Positions 1-7,890 of a stretch of DNA of 64,000 bases are shown piece by piece. Both the position numbers and the translations under genes were made by a program. The DNA is from an uncultured Eubacteriales bacterium (GTDB lineage: Bacteria; Bacillota; Clostridia; Oscillospirales; Butyricicoccaceae), in contig CAJTUM010000006.1 in NCBI GenBank assembly GCA_910579575.1, positions 1 through 64,000 on the forward strand, given 5' to 3'. Numbering within the stretch: position 1 is the stretch's first letter; every line of letters starts with the position of its first letter. The notes under the pieces are model-generated. The model saw only the letters and a program-made list of their open reading frames with translations, was not told where the DNA came from and did not search any database.

Positions 1-173
1 CGGGCCGCCCCGACGAAAGGCCGATGCAGTCGAGCACATAGGCCGCCGCAACCGCCGCGCTTATACGAGTATGGCCGCCGTCGGGCCTCCCCGACAAAAG
101 GCTGATGCAGTCGAGCACATAGGCCGCTGCAACCGCCGCGCTCATACGAGTATGGCCGTCGGGCCTCCCCGAC
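1..173. repeat. Degenerate GC-rich tandem repeat, about 80 bp unit
   Basis: Two full units of about 80 bp plus an end, entered from beyond the left edge. Each unit ends in a GTCGGG-CCTC-CCCGAC hairpin (80-95 and 158-173, with a partial copy at 1-14) and contains the core CCGCCGCGCTyATACGAGTATGG. The last hairpin touches the stop codon of the minus-strand alcohol dehydrogenase at 173-175. Related copies lie at 20190-20479 and 22040-22085. Long reading frames through it are explained by its composition and are not genes. Confidence 0.75.
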
Positions 174-1363
174 TAAAAGTCGATTTGTTCGTCGTAGAAG
201 CAGGCTTTGAGCAGCTTCTCCATCTCCTCCTGAGTGGGAATGCGGGGATTGGTGCCGGTGCAGGCATCGCCAATGGCCAGCTCGGCCACCTTGGGCAGTT
301 TCTCCATAAATTCCTTCTCATCGATTATGCCGCCTTCATAATCCTTGATGCAGGCGGGGATATTCAGCGCTTGATTCATCTTTTTCAGCTCGGCGATCAG
401 CGCGTCCACCAGGCAGTTGTCGCAGGCGCCTTCCAGGCCGATAAAGCGGGCGATTTCCGCATAGCGATGAGCCGCGGTTTCATTCTTGCTGTTGTATTTG
501 ATTACCTTGGGCAGATACATGGCGTTGGCGCAGCCATGGACAATGTGGCCGCCGCTGTAGGCCGCGCCGGTTTTATGAGCCATGGAGTGGACAATGCCCA
601 GCAGGGCGTTGGAAAACGCCATGCCGGCCAGACATTGAGCGTTGTGCATCCGGTCGCGGGCCTCCATATCGCCGTTGTAGGATTTAATCAGGTCGTTGTG
701 AATCATCTTGATGGCGTGGAGGGCCAGCCCGTCGGTGTAATCGCAGTTAGCGGTGGATACATAAGCCTCAATGGCGTGGGTCATGGCGTCCATACCGGTA
801 TGGGCCGTCAGCTTTTGGGGCATTTTTTCCGCCAAATCCGGGTCCACAATGGCCACGTCCGGGGTGATATTAAAGTCGGCCAGAGGATATTTGACGCCCT
901 TTTGGTAATCGGTGATGACGCTGAAGGCGGTGACTTCCGTGGCTGTGCCGGAGGTAGAAGGAATGGCGCAGAACCGGGCTTTTGTCCGCAGGGTGGGGAA
1001 ATTGAAGGGTATCGTCAGCTGGTCGAAGGTGGTTTCCGGGTATTCGTAGAAAGCCCACATGGCTTTGGCCGCGTCGATGGGGGATCCGCCGCCCATGGCC
1101 ACAATCCAATCCGGTTGGAATTGCCGCATCTCTTTAGCGCCCCGCATAACGGTCTCCACTGAGGGATCGGGTTCCACATTTTCAATCAGCAGCACTTCCA
1201 TGCCGGCGGCTTTCAAGTTTTCCACCACTCGATCCAGAAAGCCAAAGCGCTTCATCGAGCCGCCGCCCACGACGACCGCGGCCTTGGAGCCCTTCAGATT
1301 TTTCAGCTCGTCCAAGCTGCCTTTCCCGTGATACAGATCGCGGGGCAATGTAAAACGTGCCAT
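173..1363 (-). CDS. Iron-containing (group III) alcohol dehydrogenase
   Basis: NAD(P)-dependent alcohol or lactaldehyde-type dehydrogenase of the Fe-ADH family, cytoplasmic, probably reducing aldehydes to alcohols during fermentation. It has 396 residues, normal for the family. The nucleotide-binding motif GGGSPID is at about residues 91-97 and PSTSGTATEVT at 135-145. The metal ligands typical of FucO-like enzymes appear as Asp192, His196, His259 and His276. The start at 1363 is chosen over an upstream ATG because GAGGAGGT sits 7 bases before it and homology begins there. It is monocistronic by position. A Rex-like palindrome lies 67 bp upstream, which fits redox control. The substrate cannot be read from sequence. 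Confidence 0.93.
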   Translation of the reverse strand: MARFTLPRDLYHGKGSLDELKNLKGSKAAVVVGGGSMKRFGFLDRVVENLKAAGMEVLLIENVEPDPSVETVMRGAKEMRQFQPDWIVAMGGGSPIDAAKAMWAFYEYPETTFDQLTIPFNFPTLRTKARFCAIPSTSGTATEVTAFSVITDYQKGVKYPLADFNITPDVAIVDPDLAEKMPQKLTAHTGMDAMTHAIEAYVSTANCDYTDGLALHAIKMIHNDLIKSYNGDMEARDRMHNAQCLAGMAFSNALLGIVHSMAHKTGAAYSGGHIVHGCANAMYLPKVIKYNSKNETAAHRYAEIARFIGLEGACDNCLVDALIAELKKMNQALNIPACIKDYEGGIIDEKEFMEKLPKVAELAIGDACTGTNPRIPTQEEMEKLLKACFYDEQIDF

Positions 1364-1429
1364 AGTAATTACCTCCTCAAATTTTTCAAACAATATCAAA
1401 TGGTATGCGAAAGCCCGCCGGATTATTTC

Positions 1430-1443
1430 GTTAATTTTTTAAC
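1430..1443. promoter_or_regulatory. Candidate Rex operator
   Basis: The sequence GTTAATTTTTTAAC is an exact match to the inner GTTAA-N4-TTAAC of the clostridial Rex consensus (TTGTTAA-N4-TTAACAA); the outer TT/AA bases are not conserved. It lies 67 bp before the start of a fermentative alcohol dehydrogenase, a typical Rex target. That the site is bound is inference. Confidence 0.5.
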
Positions 1444-1531
1444 ATATCGTTGTAAAAAAATAATGCTCCGGGGGATTTCCTTTGACACCCCAATGGTACC
1501 ATATCGCTTCTGAAAAAGATATCGGCAAATC

Positions 1532-1571
1532 CCACAAATCTTTGATATTTTTTTGTCGATATTGCACAAAA
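1532..1571. promoter_or_regulatory. Shared upstream motifs, copy 1
   Basis: CCACAAAT (1532-1539; ATTTGTGG on the other strand) and ATATTGCACAAAA (1559-1571) lie about 170-210 bp upstream of the alcohol dehydrogenase start. The 13-mer occurs twice more in the window, each time upstream of a gene and near an ATTTGTGG (25408-25441, 62022-62068). The function is unknown; an activator site is possible. Confidence 0.35.
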
Positions 1572-1593
1572 GGCGCTATTTTTTTCTTTTATG

Positions 1594-1630
1594 CCCTTTG
1601 GCCCCCTGTCAAGAGACAGAGGCCGAAGGG
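1594..1630 (-). other. Stem-loop after the lipoprotein gene
   Basis: CCCTTTGGCC (1594-1603) pairs with GGCCGAAGGG (1621-1630), with an inner CTGTC-AAGA-GACAG stem. It starts 6 bases past the stop codon at 1637. No T-run follows on the minus strand, so it is probably an RNA 3' end stabiliser rather than a standard terminator. Confidence 0.45.
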
Positions 1631-1636
1631 GTTGGC

Positions 1637-2167
1637 TTATTCTTTGTCCGTCAGCTGAAATTGGGCGCTAACGGTCTGTGACGGCCCGTCGGGCCAGCTG
1701 TCTTCTCCCATCCAAACCTGGAAGGAGAGGCGATAGTTTCCGGCGCAAAGATCTGGGTACCATTCCGCCAGCAGCGCGTCTTCATAGCGCCCCTCCAGAG
1801 CGTCTGGATTGCCGCAAAAACCGCCGGCGCAGGGCACAGGCTGCCAGCCTTGAGCGTCTGTTTGAAGCTCCAGCTGGGGCGCTAACACGACCTGGGCCTT
1901 CTGGCCCTCGGGAATCGTCAAGGTATAGGCGATTTGTTGTTCGCCTACCCAATATTGAGGCTCCATTTCCAAGGTCGGCCGCGGTTCCTCTTGCACAGGC
2001 GAGGCTGGCGACGCCGGTTCTGGCTGCGTCGATCCAGCCGTTTCCATGGATTGAGGCTCAAATTGCGCCCGGTCGGGTTGCCCTGTTTCCGTCGTTTGCC
2101 CCGCGCAGCCCCAAAGGGAGAGGGTCAGCCCTAAGCAGAGGGCCAAAAGTCCGTTGTTCCGTTTCAT
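1637..2167 (-). CDS. Secreted lipoprotein with Ig-like domain
   Basis: A 176-residue predicted lipoprotein. The signal peptide ends in a lipobox (LWGC, Cys at about residue 21) and is followed by a Pro/Glu/Gln-rich linker. The C-terminal part (about residues 65-175) looks like a single beta-sandwich of the bacterial Ig-like kind seen in Firmicutes lipoproteins (Big_14 type; family assignment tentative). Two cysteines in CAGGFCG may form a disulfide. AAGGAGG lies just before the ATG. It stands alone on the minus strand, and its promoter matches an ECF-type sequence at 2212-2240, so it may report on or respond to the cell envelope. The molecular function is unknown. Confidence 0.8.
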   Translation of the reverse strand: MKRNNGLLALCLGLTLSLWGCAGQTTETGQPDRAQFEPQSMETAGSTQPEPASPASPVQEEPRPTLEMEPQYWVGEQQIAYTLTIPEGQKAQVVLAPQLELQTDAQGWQPVPCAGGFCGNPDALEGRYEDALLAEWYPDLCAGNYRLSFQVWMGEDSWPDGPSQTVSAQFQLTDKE

Positions 2168-2211
2168 GCCGTATCCTCCTTACGTTTGCTTGTTGCTGCC
2201 TGTATGGAGGA

Positions 2212-2240
2212 TTAGACGAAAAAAACCGCGTAAAGTTCCC
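2212..2240 (-). promoter_or_regulatory. ECF-type sigma promoter for the lipoprotein
   Basis: On the minus strand, GGGAAC (2235-2240), a 17-base spacer and GTCTAA (2212-2217). The -10 element and spacing match the promoter of the ECF sigma operon at 49949-49977 (TGTAAC-17-GTCTAA). The GAAC-type -35 and GTCTAA -10 are typical of ECF sigma factors. The start codon is about 45 bp downstream. Confidence 0.5.
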
Positions 2241-2242
2241 GC

Positions 2243-2291
2243 AAATGAAAAAGCCCGTGAAACGGGAGCGCGGGGCTCCCGTTTCACGGGC
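2243..2291 (-). terminator. Intrinsic terminator of the amino-acid ABC operon
   Basis: Perfect 17-bp arms (2253-2269 and 2275-2291) with a 5-base loop, followed on the minus strand by TTTTTCATTT. It lies 167 bp past the ATPase stop codon and just upstream of the ECF-type promoter of the lipoprotein gene, separating the two units. I see no gene between 2292 and 2457. Confidence 0.85.
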
Positions 2292-2457
2292 GGTCGATAT
2301 GTCGAGCGGCAAAAGGCGCAGCTGGGCGGGAAAAGCGTTTTGCGCAAAGGGCTCATGCGGCTGAGCGCAAGGGGATTTTCCCCTATCGGCGGCTTCAGGC
2401 AAGAGCGGGTGTGAATCGGCTAAGCTGAAATGCAATTTGGCCGCCGGGTCTGCGCGA

Positions 2458-3204
2458 CTATAGCACTTTGGACAAAAATTCTTTCAATCGGGGGTTTTCC
2501 GGGGCGCCGAAAAATTGCTCTGGGGGTTGGTCCACCAGCAGATGGCCGCCGTCCATAAAGAGCACTCGGCTGCCCACCTCCCGGGCAAAGCCCATTTCAT
2601 GGGTGACCACCGCCATAGTCATACCTTGGGAGGCCAGGTCTTTCATCACTTCCAGAACTTCGCCCACCATCTCTGGGTCCAGGGCAGAGGTAGGTTCGTC
2701 AAAGAGCATCACGTCCGGCTGCATACACAGGGCCCGAACGATGGCCACCCGCTGCTTTTGACCGCCGGAAAGCTGAGCGGGGTAAGCCTGGGCTCTATCC
2801 TGCAAACCCACCTTGGCCAGCAGCTCCATGGCCATTTTCTGGGCTTCTCCTGGGTCCATGCCCTTGACCTTGATCGGGGCCAGCGTCATGTTTTCCACAA
2901 CGCTCTTGTGAGGAAAGAGATTGAAATGCTGGAACACCATACCCATTTTCTGGCGATGTTGGTCCAAGTTGACTTTTTTGTCGGTGATATCCACGCCCTC
3001 GAAGATCACAGCGCCCTCTGTGGGCCGCTCCAGTAGATTCAGCGAGCGCAGCAGGGTGGATTTTCCCGAACCCGAGGGACCCACAATGACTACCACTTCG
3101 CCCCGGTCGATGGTCAGATCCACATGGTCCAGGGCGGTGATCTCCGGGCCGAATTTTTTCACCAGACCCCGAACTTCGATCAAATGATTACCGGACGTCG
3201 CCAC
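2458..3204 (-). CDS. Polar amino-acid ABC transporter, ATP-binding protein
   Basis: ATPase of a GlnQ/HisP-type importer (248 residues). Walker A GPSGSGKST is at 42-50, the Q-loop Gln at 92, LSGGQ at 145-149, Walker B VMLFDEPT at 165-172 and the switch His in VVTHE. The start is GTG at 3204, 6 bases after AAAGGAGG, inside the last codons of the permease gene (17-bp overlap), so the two are translationally coupled. It is the last gene of a four-gene operon with two receptors. ArgR boxes upstream suggest arginine, ornithine or lysine as substrate. The gene ends TAGTCG, like several other genes here. Confidence 0.95.
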   Translation of the reverse strand: MATSGNHLIEVRGLVKKFGPEITALDHVDLTIDRGEVVVIVGPSGSGKSTLLRSLNLLERPTEGAVIFEGVDITDKKVNLDQHRQKMGMVFQHFNLFPHKSVVENMTLAPIKVKGMDPGEAQKMAMELLAKVGLQDRAQAYPAQLSGGQKQRVAIVRALCMQPDVMLFDEPTSALDPEMVGEVLEVMKDLASQGMTMAVVTHEMGFAREVGSRVLFMDGGHLLVDQPPEQFFGAPENPRLKEFLSKVL

Positions 3205-3880
3205 GGCGCATCCTCCTTTCCAGATATCCCAGCAGCTTGGAGGCTGGGAACGTCATGCAGAAATACAGGCCGGCGGCCAGGATCAGGGGACCCATCACCT
3301 GGTAAGTGGCGCCTCGGGTCAGATTAGCGCCGAACATCAGCTCGGTGACGCCGATGGTGGAGCAGATGGAAGATTCCTTAATCAACGTAACGAACTCGTT
3401 GCCCAAAGCGGGCAGGATATTTTTGACGGCTTGGGGCAGCACGATCATGCGCATACATTGGCTGCTGGTCATGCCCAGGGAGCGGGCCGCTTCGGTTTGT
3501 CCTCGGTCCACCGCTAAAATGCCCGCCCGGAAGACTTCGGCTACATAGGCCGAGCTGTTGATGGCCAGGGCGATGATACAGGGCAGAAACATGGAAAACT
3601 GCACGACGCCAAAAATCTCGGTATTGGGCAGGCGGACGCCGCCGAACAGGCCATAATAGATAATGGAAATCTGAACCAGCATGGGAGTGCCGCGGATAAT
3701 CTCAATAAAGGCGCTGGCAATGAAATTCAGCGCTTTGCTTTTGGAAAGGCGCATCAGCGCCAAGCCCACGGCGGGCAGGATAGCCAGCAACACTGTGAAA
3801 AAGGCCAGCAGCAGCGTGCAGAACACGCCGTTGCGAAAATAGGGCCAGTATTCCGGCAGAAAAGAAAAGGAAATATTCAA
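3188..3880 (-). CDS. Polar amino-acid ABC transporter, permease
   Basis: Membrane subunit of the HisM/GlnP family (230 residues, about five membrane segments). The cytoplasmic EAA loop (EAARSLGMTSSQ, from about residue 130) contacts the ATPase, and the N-terminal IRGTPMLVQ motif of this family is at about 62-70. The start is TTG at 3880, with AAAGGAGG nine bases upstream; no better ATG exists. It overlaps the ATPase gene downstream and follows the receptor gene after a hairpin-containing gap. A single permease gene implies a homodimer. Confidence 0.94.
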   Translation of the reverse strand: MNISFSFLPEYWPYFRNGVFCTLLLAFFTVLLAILPAVGLALMRLSKSKALNFIASAFIEIIRGTPMLVQISIIYYGLFGGVRLPNTEIFGVVQFSMFLPCIIALAINSSAYVAEVFRAGILAVDRGQTEAARSLGMTSSQCMRMIVLPQAVKNILPALGNEFVTLIKESSICSTIGVTELMFGANLTRGATYQVMGPLILAAGLYFCMTFPASKLLGYLERRMRRGDVR

Positions 3881-3906
3881 GCCGGGGTTCCTCCTTTACA
3901 AATCGA

Positions 3907-3940
3907 GGGCCGGGGAAAGCGGTAAGGTTTCCCCGGCGCC
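3907..3940 (-). other. Hairpin between receptor and permease genes
   Basis: GCCGGGGAAA (3909-3918) pairs perfectly with TTTCCCCGGC (3928-3937). No T-run follows on the minus strand. Such hairpins between receptor and permease genes usually stabilise the receptor mRNA so that receptor is made in excess; that role is inferred. Confidence 0.5.
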
Positions 3941-3966
3941 CTTGTGATGTTCAATATCGGCGGAGA

Positions 3967-4815
3967 TTATTCTTCCGCGCCCTCGGCGTCCAGATTGGCC
4001 TGGGTCACCATTTCGTCCATTTCGCCGCTTTCGGTCACATCGGCGATGACGGCGTTGATATGGTCCAGCAGCTCGGTATTGCCCTTCTGCACGGCCAGGC
4101 AGCTGCCTTTGGCGTCATAAGGCACGTCGAAACCGATGGTCAGGCCGGGGTTCTTGGCGATAAAACCGTTGGCTACGGCGGTTTCCACCACAACGCCGTC
4201 CACCTTGCCGCTGCTCAGGGACAGAATCTCGTCCGGCAGCTTGGCCAGAGAGACCAACGTGGCGCCGGGGAACAGATCGCGCACCAAGCCTTCCTGGATG
4301 GAACCCACCTGGGCGGCGATGGGAACGCCCTCAAAATCCTCTACGGATTGATATTTGTCCGCATCCTCTTCCCGAATGATGCAGCACTGGCTGCCGAAAT
4401 AATAGGGATCCGAGAAATCCACCTGCTGGGCCCGCTTCGGGTCTGGGGAAAGGCCGGCGGCCACAAAATCCAGTCTGCCGTTTTGCAGCTCGATGAGCAA
4501 GCTGTTAAAATCCATGTCCTTGATTTCCAGCTCGGCGTCCATCTCTTCGGCGATTTTCCGGGCCAAGGCAACGTCGAAGCCCAGGATCTTGTCTTCGCCG
4601 TCCACCATCTTATGGAATTCATAGGGGGCGAAATCTGCCGAGGTGCCCATAATCAGGGTCTTTTTTTCGGCGGGCTTGTCGTTCCCCGGGTCGTTCTGGC
4701 TTTGACTGGGGTTGTCGTCGCCAGCCGGGGCGCCGGATTCCTCCGTCGTGCAGGCCGCGAGGCTCATAGCCATCAGCGCGGCCGTCAGCAGGGCCGCCAG
4801 TTTTTTTAATTTCAT
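3967..4815 (-). CDS. Amino-acid ABC transporter, receptor lipoprotein 1
   Basis: Extracytoplasmic substrate-binding protein, SBP family 3 (282 residues). The signal peptide has lipobox LAAC, followed by a low-complexity linker (PAGDDNPSQSQNDPGNDK). The binding domain starts near TLIMGTSADFAPYEF and includes the FDVALARKIAEEM and DFVAAGLSPDPKR stretches characteristic of the family. The start at 4815 follows GGAGGG; a longer reading from 4902 would put residues before the signal peptide and is rejected. It is a paralogue of the next receptor, and each has its own ArgR-box promoter. Confidence 0.93.
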   Translation of the reverse strand: MKLKKLAALLTAALMAMSLAACTTEESGAPAGDDNPSQSQNDPGNDKPAEKKTLIMGTSADFAPYEFHKMVDGEDKILGFDVALARKIAEEMDAELEIKDMDFNSLLIELQNGRLDFVAAGLSPDPKRAQQVDFSDPYYFGSQCCIIREEDADKYQSVEDFEGVPIAAQVGSIQEGLVRDLFPGATLVSLAKLPDEILSLSSGKVDGVVVETAVANGFIAKNPGLTIGFDVPYDAKGSCLAVQKGNTELLDHINAVIADVTESGEMDEMVTQANLDAEGAEE

Positions 4816-4873
4816 GTTGATTCCCTCCGTATGTTGTTTCTCCGCAGGCTGCGGTTTTGTATTCGGCTTAGTA

Positions 4874-4903
4874 ATTATACAACCATATTTATAAAAATGC
4901 AAT
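4874..4903 (-). promoter_or_regulatory. Promoter with ArgR box, receptor 1
   Basis: On the minus strand TTGCAT (4897-4902), 17 bases, TATAAT (4874-4879). The plus-strand sequence 4886-4903 matches the B. subtilis ARG-box consensus CATGAATAAAAATKCAAK at 15 of 18 positions and covers the -35 element, a position expected for repression by ArgR. Confidence 0.65.
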
Positions 4904-4982
4904 CGTATTCTTTTCGTGATTATGGATAAAATCCCGGCTTGAACAGGCGGTTCCTTTGTGGATATCGCTGGGATTACGGCGG

Positions 4983-5777
4983 TTATTCCTCTTCCGGCGC
5001 TTGCGCGACGGCTTCCTCCTTAAATTTCTCCATCTGCCCGCTGTCCCGCGTTTCCTTCACGGTGGCGTTGATCTGCTCCAGCAGCTCGCTGTTGCCCTTT
5101 TTCACCGCCACAGCCAAGCCGTCGTCGTCGATATGGAGGCCGTAATCCACCATGGTCAGTTCGTCGCTTTGGGCCAAATACCCCAGCGCGGTGTCGGCGT
5201 CCATCAAAACGGCCTCCACCTTGCCGGTTTGCAGCTGCATAATCATATCGGGAACCTTTGCCAGCGAAACCAGAGTGGAGCCGCTCATCTGTTCGTTGGC
5301 GATTTCCTCTAAATTGGACCCTGTTTGGGCGGCGATGGCCTTACCCTCCAGCGATTCTACTGTGGGATATTTCTCTACGTCTTCGGTTCGCACCAAGCAC
5401 CCTACTTTGCTGTATTCATAGGGCTCGGAAAAATCCACCTGCTTTTTCCGATCTTCGCTGGGGGCCATAGAGGCAATCACAAAATCCACTGTGCCGTTGT
5501 CCAGCTCGATGAGCAGGCTGTTGAAATCCATATCTTTAATCACCAGCTCCTTGCCCATATCTTCGGCAATTTTTTGGGCCAGGGCGATGTCGCTGCCCAT
5601 AATGACGTCTTTGCCGTCTATCATCTTGTGAAATTCAAAAGGGGCGTAATCGGCAGAAGTGCCCAATACAATGGAGTTGTCTTCTGCGCCATTCTCTTGT
5701 TGAGAGCAGGCGGCCAGGCTCATCGTCATTGCGGCGGCCAGCAGCAGTCCGCCAAGTTTTTTCCAGGTCTGTTTCAT
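4983..5777 (-). CDS. Amino-acid ABC transporter, receptor lipoprotein 2
   Basis: Second SBP family 3 receptor (264 residues), with signal peptide and lipobox LAAC. It shares long stretches with receptor 1 (GTSADYAPFEFHKM, DMDFNSLLIEL, a KKGNSELLEQIN-like C-terminus), which points to tandem duplication. The start at 5777 follows GGAGGATG. It is first in the operon and has its own promoter with the same TTGCAT-17-TATAAT layout and ArgR box. Two receptors for one permease/ATPase pair suggest two related ligands, probably cationic amino acids (inference from the ArgR boxes). Confidence 0.93.
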   Translation of the reverse strand: MKQTWKKLGGLLLAAAMTMSLAACSQQENGAEDNSIVLGTSADYAPFEFHKMIDGKDVIMGSDIALAQKIAEDMGKELVIKDMDFNSLLIELDNGTVDFVIASMAPSEDRKKQVDFSEPYEYSKVGCLVRTEDVEKYPTVESLEGKAIAAQTGSNLEEIANEQMSGSTLVSLAKVPDMIMQLQTGKVEAVLMDADTALGYLAQSDELTMVDYGLHIDDDGLAVAVKKGNSELLEQINATVKETRDSGQMEKFKEEAVAQAPEEE

Positions 5778-5821
5778 TGCAATTCATCCTCCGTGGGCGT
5801 TTTATTGATTGGATGTTTATG

Positions 5822-5851
5822 ATTATACATCATAGAGAATAAAAATGCAAT
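5822..5851 (-). promoter_or_regulatory. Promoter with ArgR box, receptor 2
   Basis: On the minus strand TTGCAT (5845-5850), 17 bases, TATAAT (5822-5827). Plus-strand 5834-5851 matches the ARG-box consensus at 15 of 18 positions over the -35. AT-rich sequence at 5851-5883 may hold a second, weaker box. Spacing is identical to the promoter at 4874-4903. Confidence 0.65.
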
Positions 5852-5883
5852 AGATATTTATACGAAAATTTGCATAAATATTT

Positions 5884-7056
5884 TTATTTTAGCGTGTAGG
5901 CAATCAGCAGATCCACCATATCCCCATAGCTGCGCACCCCGGCGGGCTGGTTGTTGGATTTTAAGTAGACGTCGTTGATTTTATTGCCAGCTTGCTGAGC
6001 CGGGCCCTCGAACTGTCGAAGATATTCGTTCAGCGCCCGGATATCCCGGCGCAGATTTTCATTGGCCTGGCTGCTGACGGCGGAAGAAAGCTCTGGAGAT
6101 AGACGATATAGGGCGTTAGACGCATAAATATACCCGTTTAGGGCGGCGCTGTAGCGCAGGCCTGGGTCTTCCGCTTCGATGCAGGCCAGGTAAGCGGAAA
6201 AGCCCGCTTCATCCTCCGGCGCCACTCCCAGAGAATGGGCCAGCTCGTGGGCAACGTTATAGGCTAGGTGGGTGGGCGCCGTTTGGCCCACCGTGGGTTC
6301 CGCCGTAAAGGGGAAATAATAGCCGGCGATTCCCACCCAAGGCATGAGAGGACGCAGCAGAATGGAACGCTTGGCCCGGCGGGGCAGACTGGTCTGATAA
6401 AGGGGATATTGCCGGCCCAGCGCCTCATATTGCCGGTTGATCTGTTCGGTTATCGAATCGAAATCGTCGGGCAAAAAGGCGCCTTGGTCGTCCCGAGGGA
6501 CTTGGTCGGCCAGCTCGTTGGCTTGGGCCAGCAGAATTTGAGCGGTTTGCGTCAACTCTTCTGGGGAGCGGGGGCGGACCTCCAGCCCCAGCTGCTGGGC
6601 CAAAGAAGGCGCCTGGTAATGGACGCCCCAGAGCAAAGTAAACAGAGCGCCAGTCCAGATGGCCAGCGCGCCTACGCGGCAAAGGCCCCGCAGAAAGCCC
6701 CGGCCCCGACCTTTGACAGCGCCGCCGACCAGCAGCCAGAGGATCAGCAAAACAGCGCCGAACAGACACAGCTCGGAGAGGGGCAGGGGAATCAGCCGGC
6801 TAAAAAAAGCGACAAAATTGGAAAGCCCTCGGGCCAGCAGGCGACCGGCGTCGTTGTTGAAGCGGCCCAACAAAGCGCCGCCGGCCCACAACAGCCCGCC
6901 GGCGGTCAGGGCCAGCAGGCTAGGGCGGTAATACCGCCAGCCCGGTCGAGCGCCGTCTTGCCGCCCGATTGGGGCGACCTTAGACGCAGTTTTCAGCGGC
7001 CGTCTTCTACCTCGCCAGGGCTGGCGATGCAGTCCTCCGTTGGCTTTTTTTCTCAT
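5884..7056 (-). CDS. DUF3810 family membrane protein, metalloprotease-like
   Basis: A 390-residue protein resembling the DUF3810 family. About three hydrophobic segments in the first third (around residues 45-150) precede a soluble domain with HELAHSLG, an HExxH zinc-binding pattern, followed by E-D-E-AGFSAYLACI, which could supply a third ligand Glu. Whether it is an active protease is unknown. The start at 7056 overlaps the stop of the CYTH gene (ATGA), with AAAGGAG upstream; a reading that begins further upstream lies inside the CYTH gene. The shared operon suggests coordinated expression with the CYTH protein. Confidence 0.8.
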   Translation of the reverse strand: MRKKANGGLHRQPWRGRRRPLKTASKVAPIGRQDGARPGWRYYRPSLLALTAGGLLWAGGALLGRFNNDAGRLLARGLSNFVAFFSRLIPLPLSELCLFGAVLLILWLLVGGAVKGRGRGFLRGLCRVGALAIWTGALFTLLWGVHYQAPSLAQQLGLEVRPRSPEELTQTAQILLAQANELADQVPRDDQGAFLPDDFDSITEQINRQYEALGRQYPLYQTSLPRRAKRSILLRPLMPWVGIAGYYFPFTAEPTVGQTAPTHLAYNVAHELAHSLGVAPEDEAGFSAYLACIEAEDPGLRYSAALNGYIYASNALYRLSPELSSAVSSQANENLRRDIRALNEYLRQFEGPAQQAGNKINDVYLKSNNQPAGVRSYGDMVDLLIAYTLK

Positions 7057-7655
7057 TTCATCAGCTCCTTTGCCCGGGCGTATTTGGATTTCCTCCAGGG
7101 CTTCCAGCCCAATTGGGCCTCCAGCGCTTGGATCAATTCCAAAAATTCCTTCTCCGAGCCCAGCTTGAGCTCCAGCTCGCATTCGCCAATGGGGGATTGG
7201 CCGCTGTTGGCCAGGATTTTTCCCCAGTCGTAGCAAAGCTCAATCCACAGGTTCTGACGCCGGTAATCCGCCGCCCGCCGGGTAAAGGTCATCCGGGCCG
7301 TCTGTTCCAGCGGTCCGGATAAAGCCGCCGCCCACTGCCGGGGCAGGCTGGGGTTTTGCAGCAGGGAACGGACCCCTTGGGCCAAAGAATCCGCGGAAAC
7401 TTCAAGTTCGATCCGGCGGGCTACGCCATCCGCGCCCTCAGGGTCGCCGCCTTTGACGGCGCAAATCTGCCGCCGCCCTTCCCGGCGCAGCCGCAGAGCG
7501 AATCCTGCTCGGGCGCAATCGCCGGCGGGGGAATCATAATAGCAGGCCTCCATAGAAAGTTGGCGCTCTTCCCCCAGCCAAGGGGCGATAAGCGGGTGCC
7601 GCCAGAGCTGCGCCGCCTGTTCCTGATTTGTTTGATATTTCACTTCGATTTCCAA
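7053..7655 (-). CDS. CYTH domain protein (triphosphate tunnel metalloenzyme)
   Basis: A 200-residue protein with the N-terminal ExExK signature (EIEVKY) that defines the CYTH/TTM fold, and further charged strands (FALRLRREG, ELELKLGSE) that would line the tunnel. Family members hydrolyse inorganic triphosphate or nucleoside and thiamine triphosphates with Mg or Mn; the substrate here is not known. The start is TTG at 7655, only weakly supported by GAGGCG upstream, but the signature lies at its first residues. It overlaps the DUF3810 gene by 4 bp. Confidence 0.85.
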   Translation of the reverse strand: MEIEVKYQTNQEQAAQLWRHPLIAPWLGEERQLSMEACYYDSPAGDCARAGFALRLRREGRRQICAVKGGDPEGADGVARRIELEVSADSLAQGVRSLLQNPSLPRQWAAALSGPLEQTARMTFTRRAADYRRQNLWIELCYDWGKILANSGQSPIGECELELKLGSEKEFLELIQALEAQLGWKPWRKSKYARAKELMK

Positions 7656-7890
7656 TCGTTTCGCCTCGTTTCTTGATTGTCGATGGTATCGTTTGGGCGG
7701 CTGGCAACGTCGCTCCGCCCCGCGGCGTCTCGTTTCCGGCGAGGCGCCGTTATGCCGTGTCGCGTCTTATCGACATTGTACCACAAGGAGTCCGGCTCTC
7801 TCAAGGCGGAGGAGAGGATCGGGCGAATTTGTCATTTTATCTGCTTTTTGTAAACGGTTTTGAAACATCGCTTGAGACGATTTTTTGCTC

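Noticed and set aside
71..1162. Long plus-strand frames opposite the alcohol dehydrogenase and many other genes
   Set aside because: They mirror high-GC coding sequence on the other strand, lack ribosome sites and show low-complexity His/Gly/Arg-rich composition; typical shadows of real genes.
1594..1630. Intrinsic terminator of the lipoprotein gene
   Set aside because: A good stem, but followed by A-rich rather than T-rich sequence on the transcribed strand; recorded as a stem-loop only.
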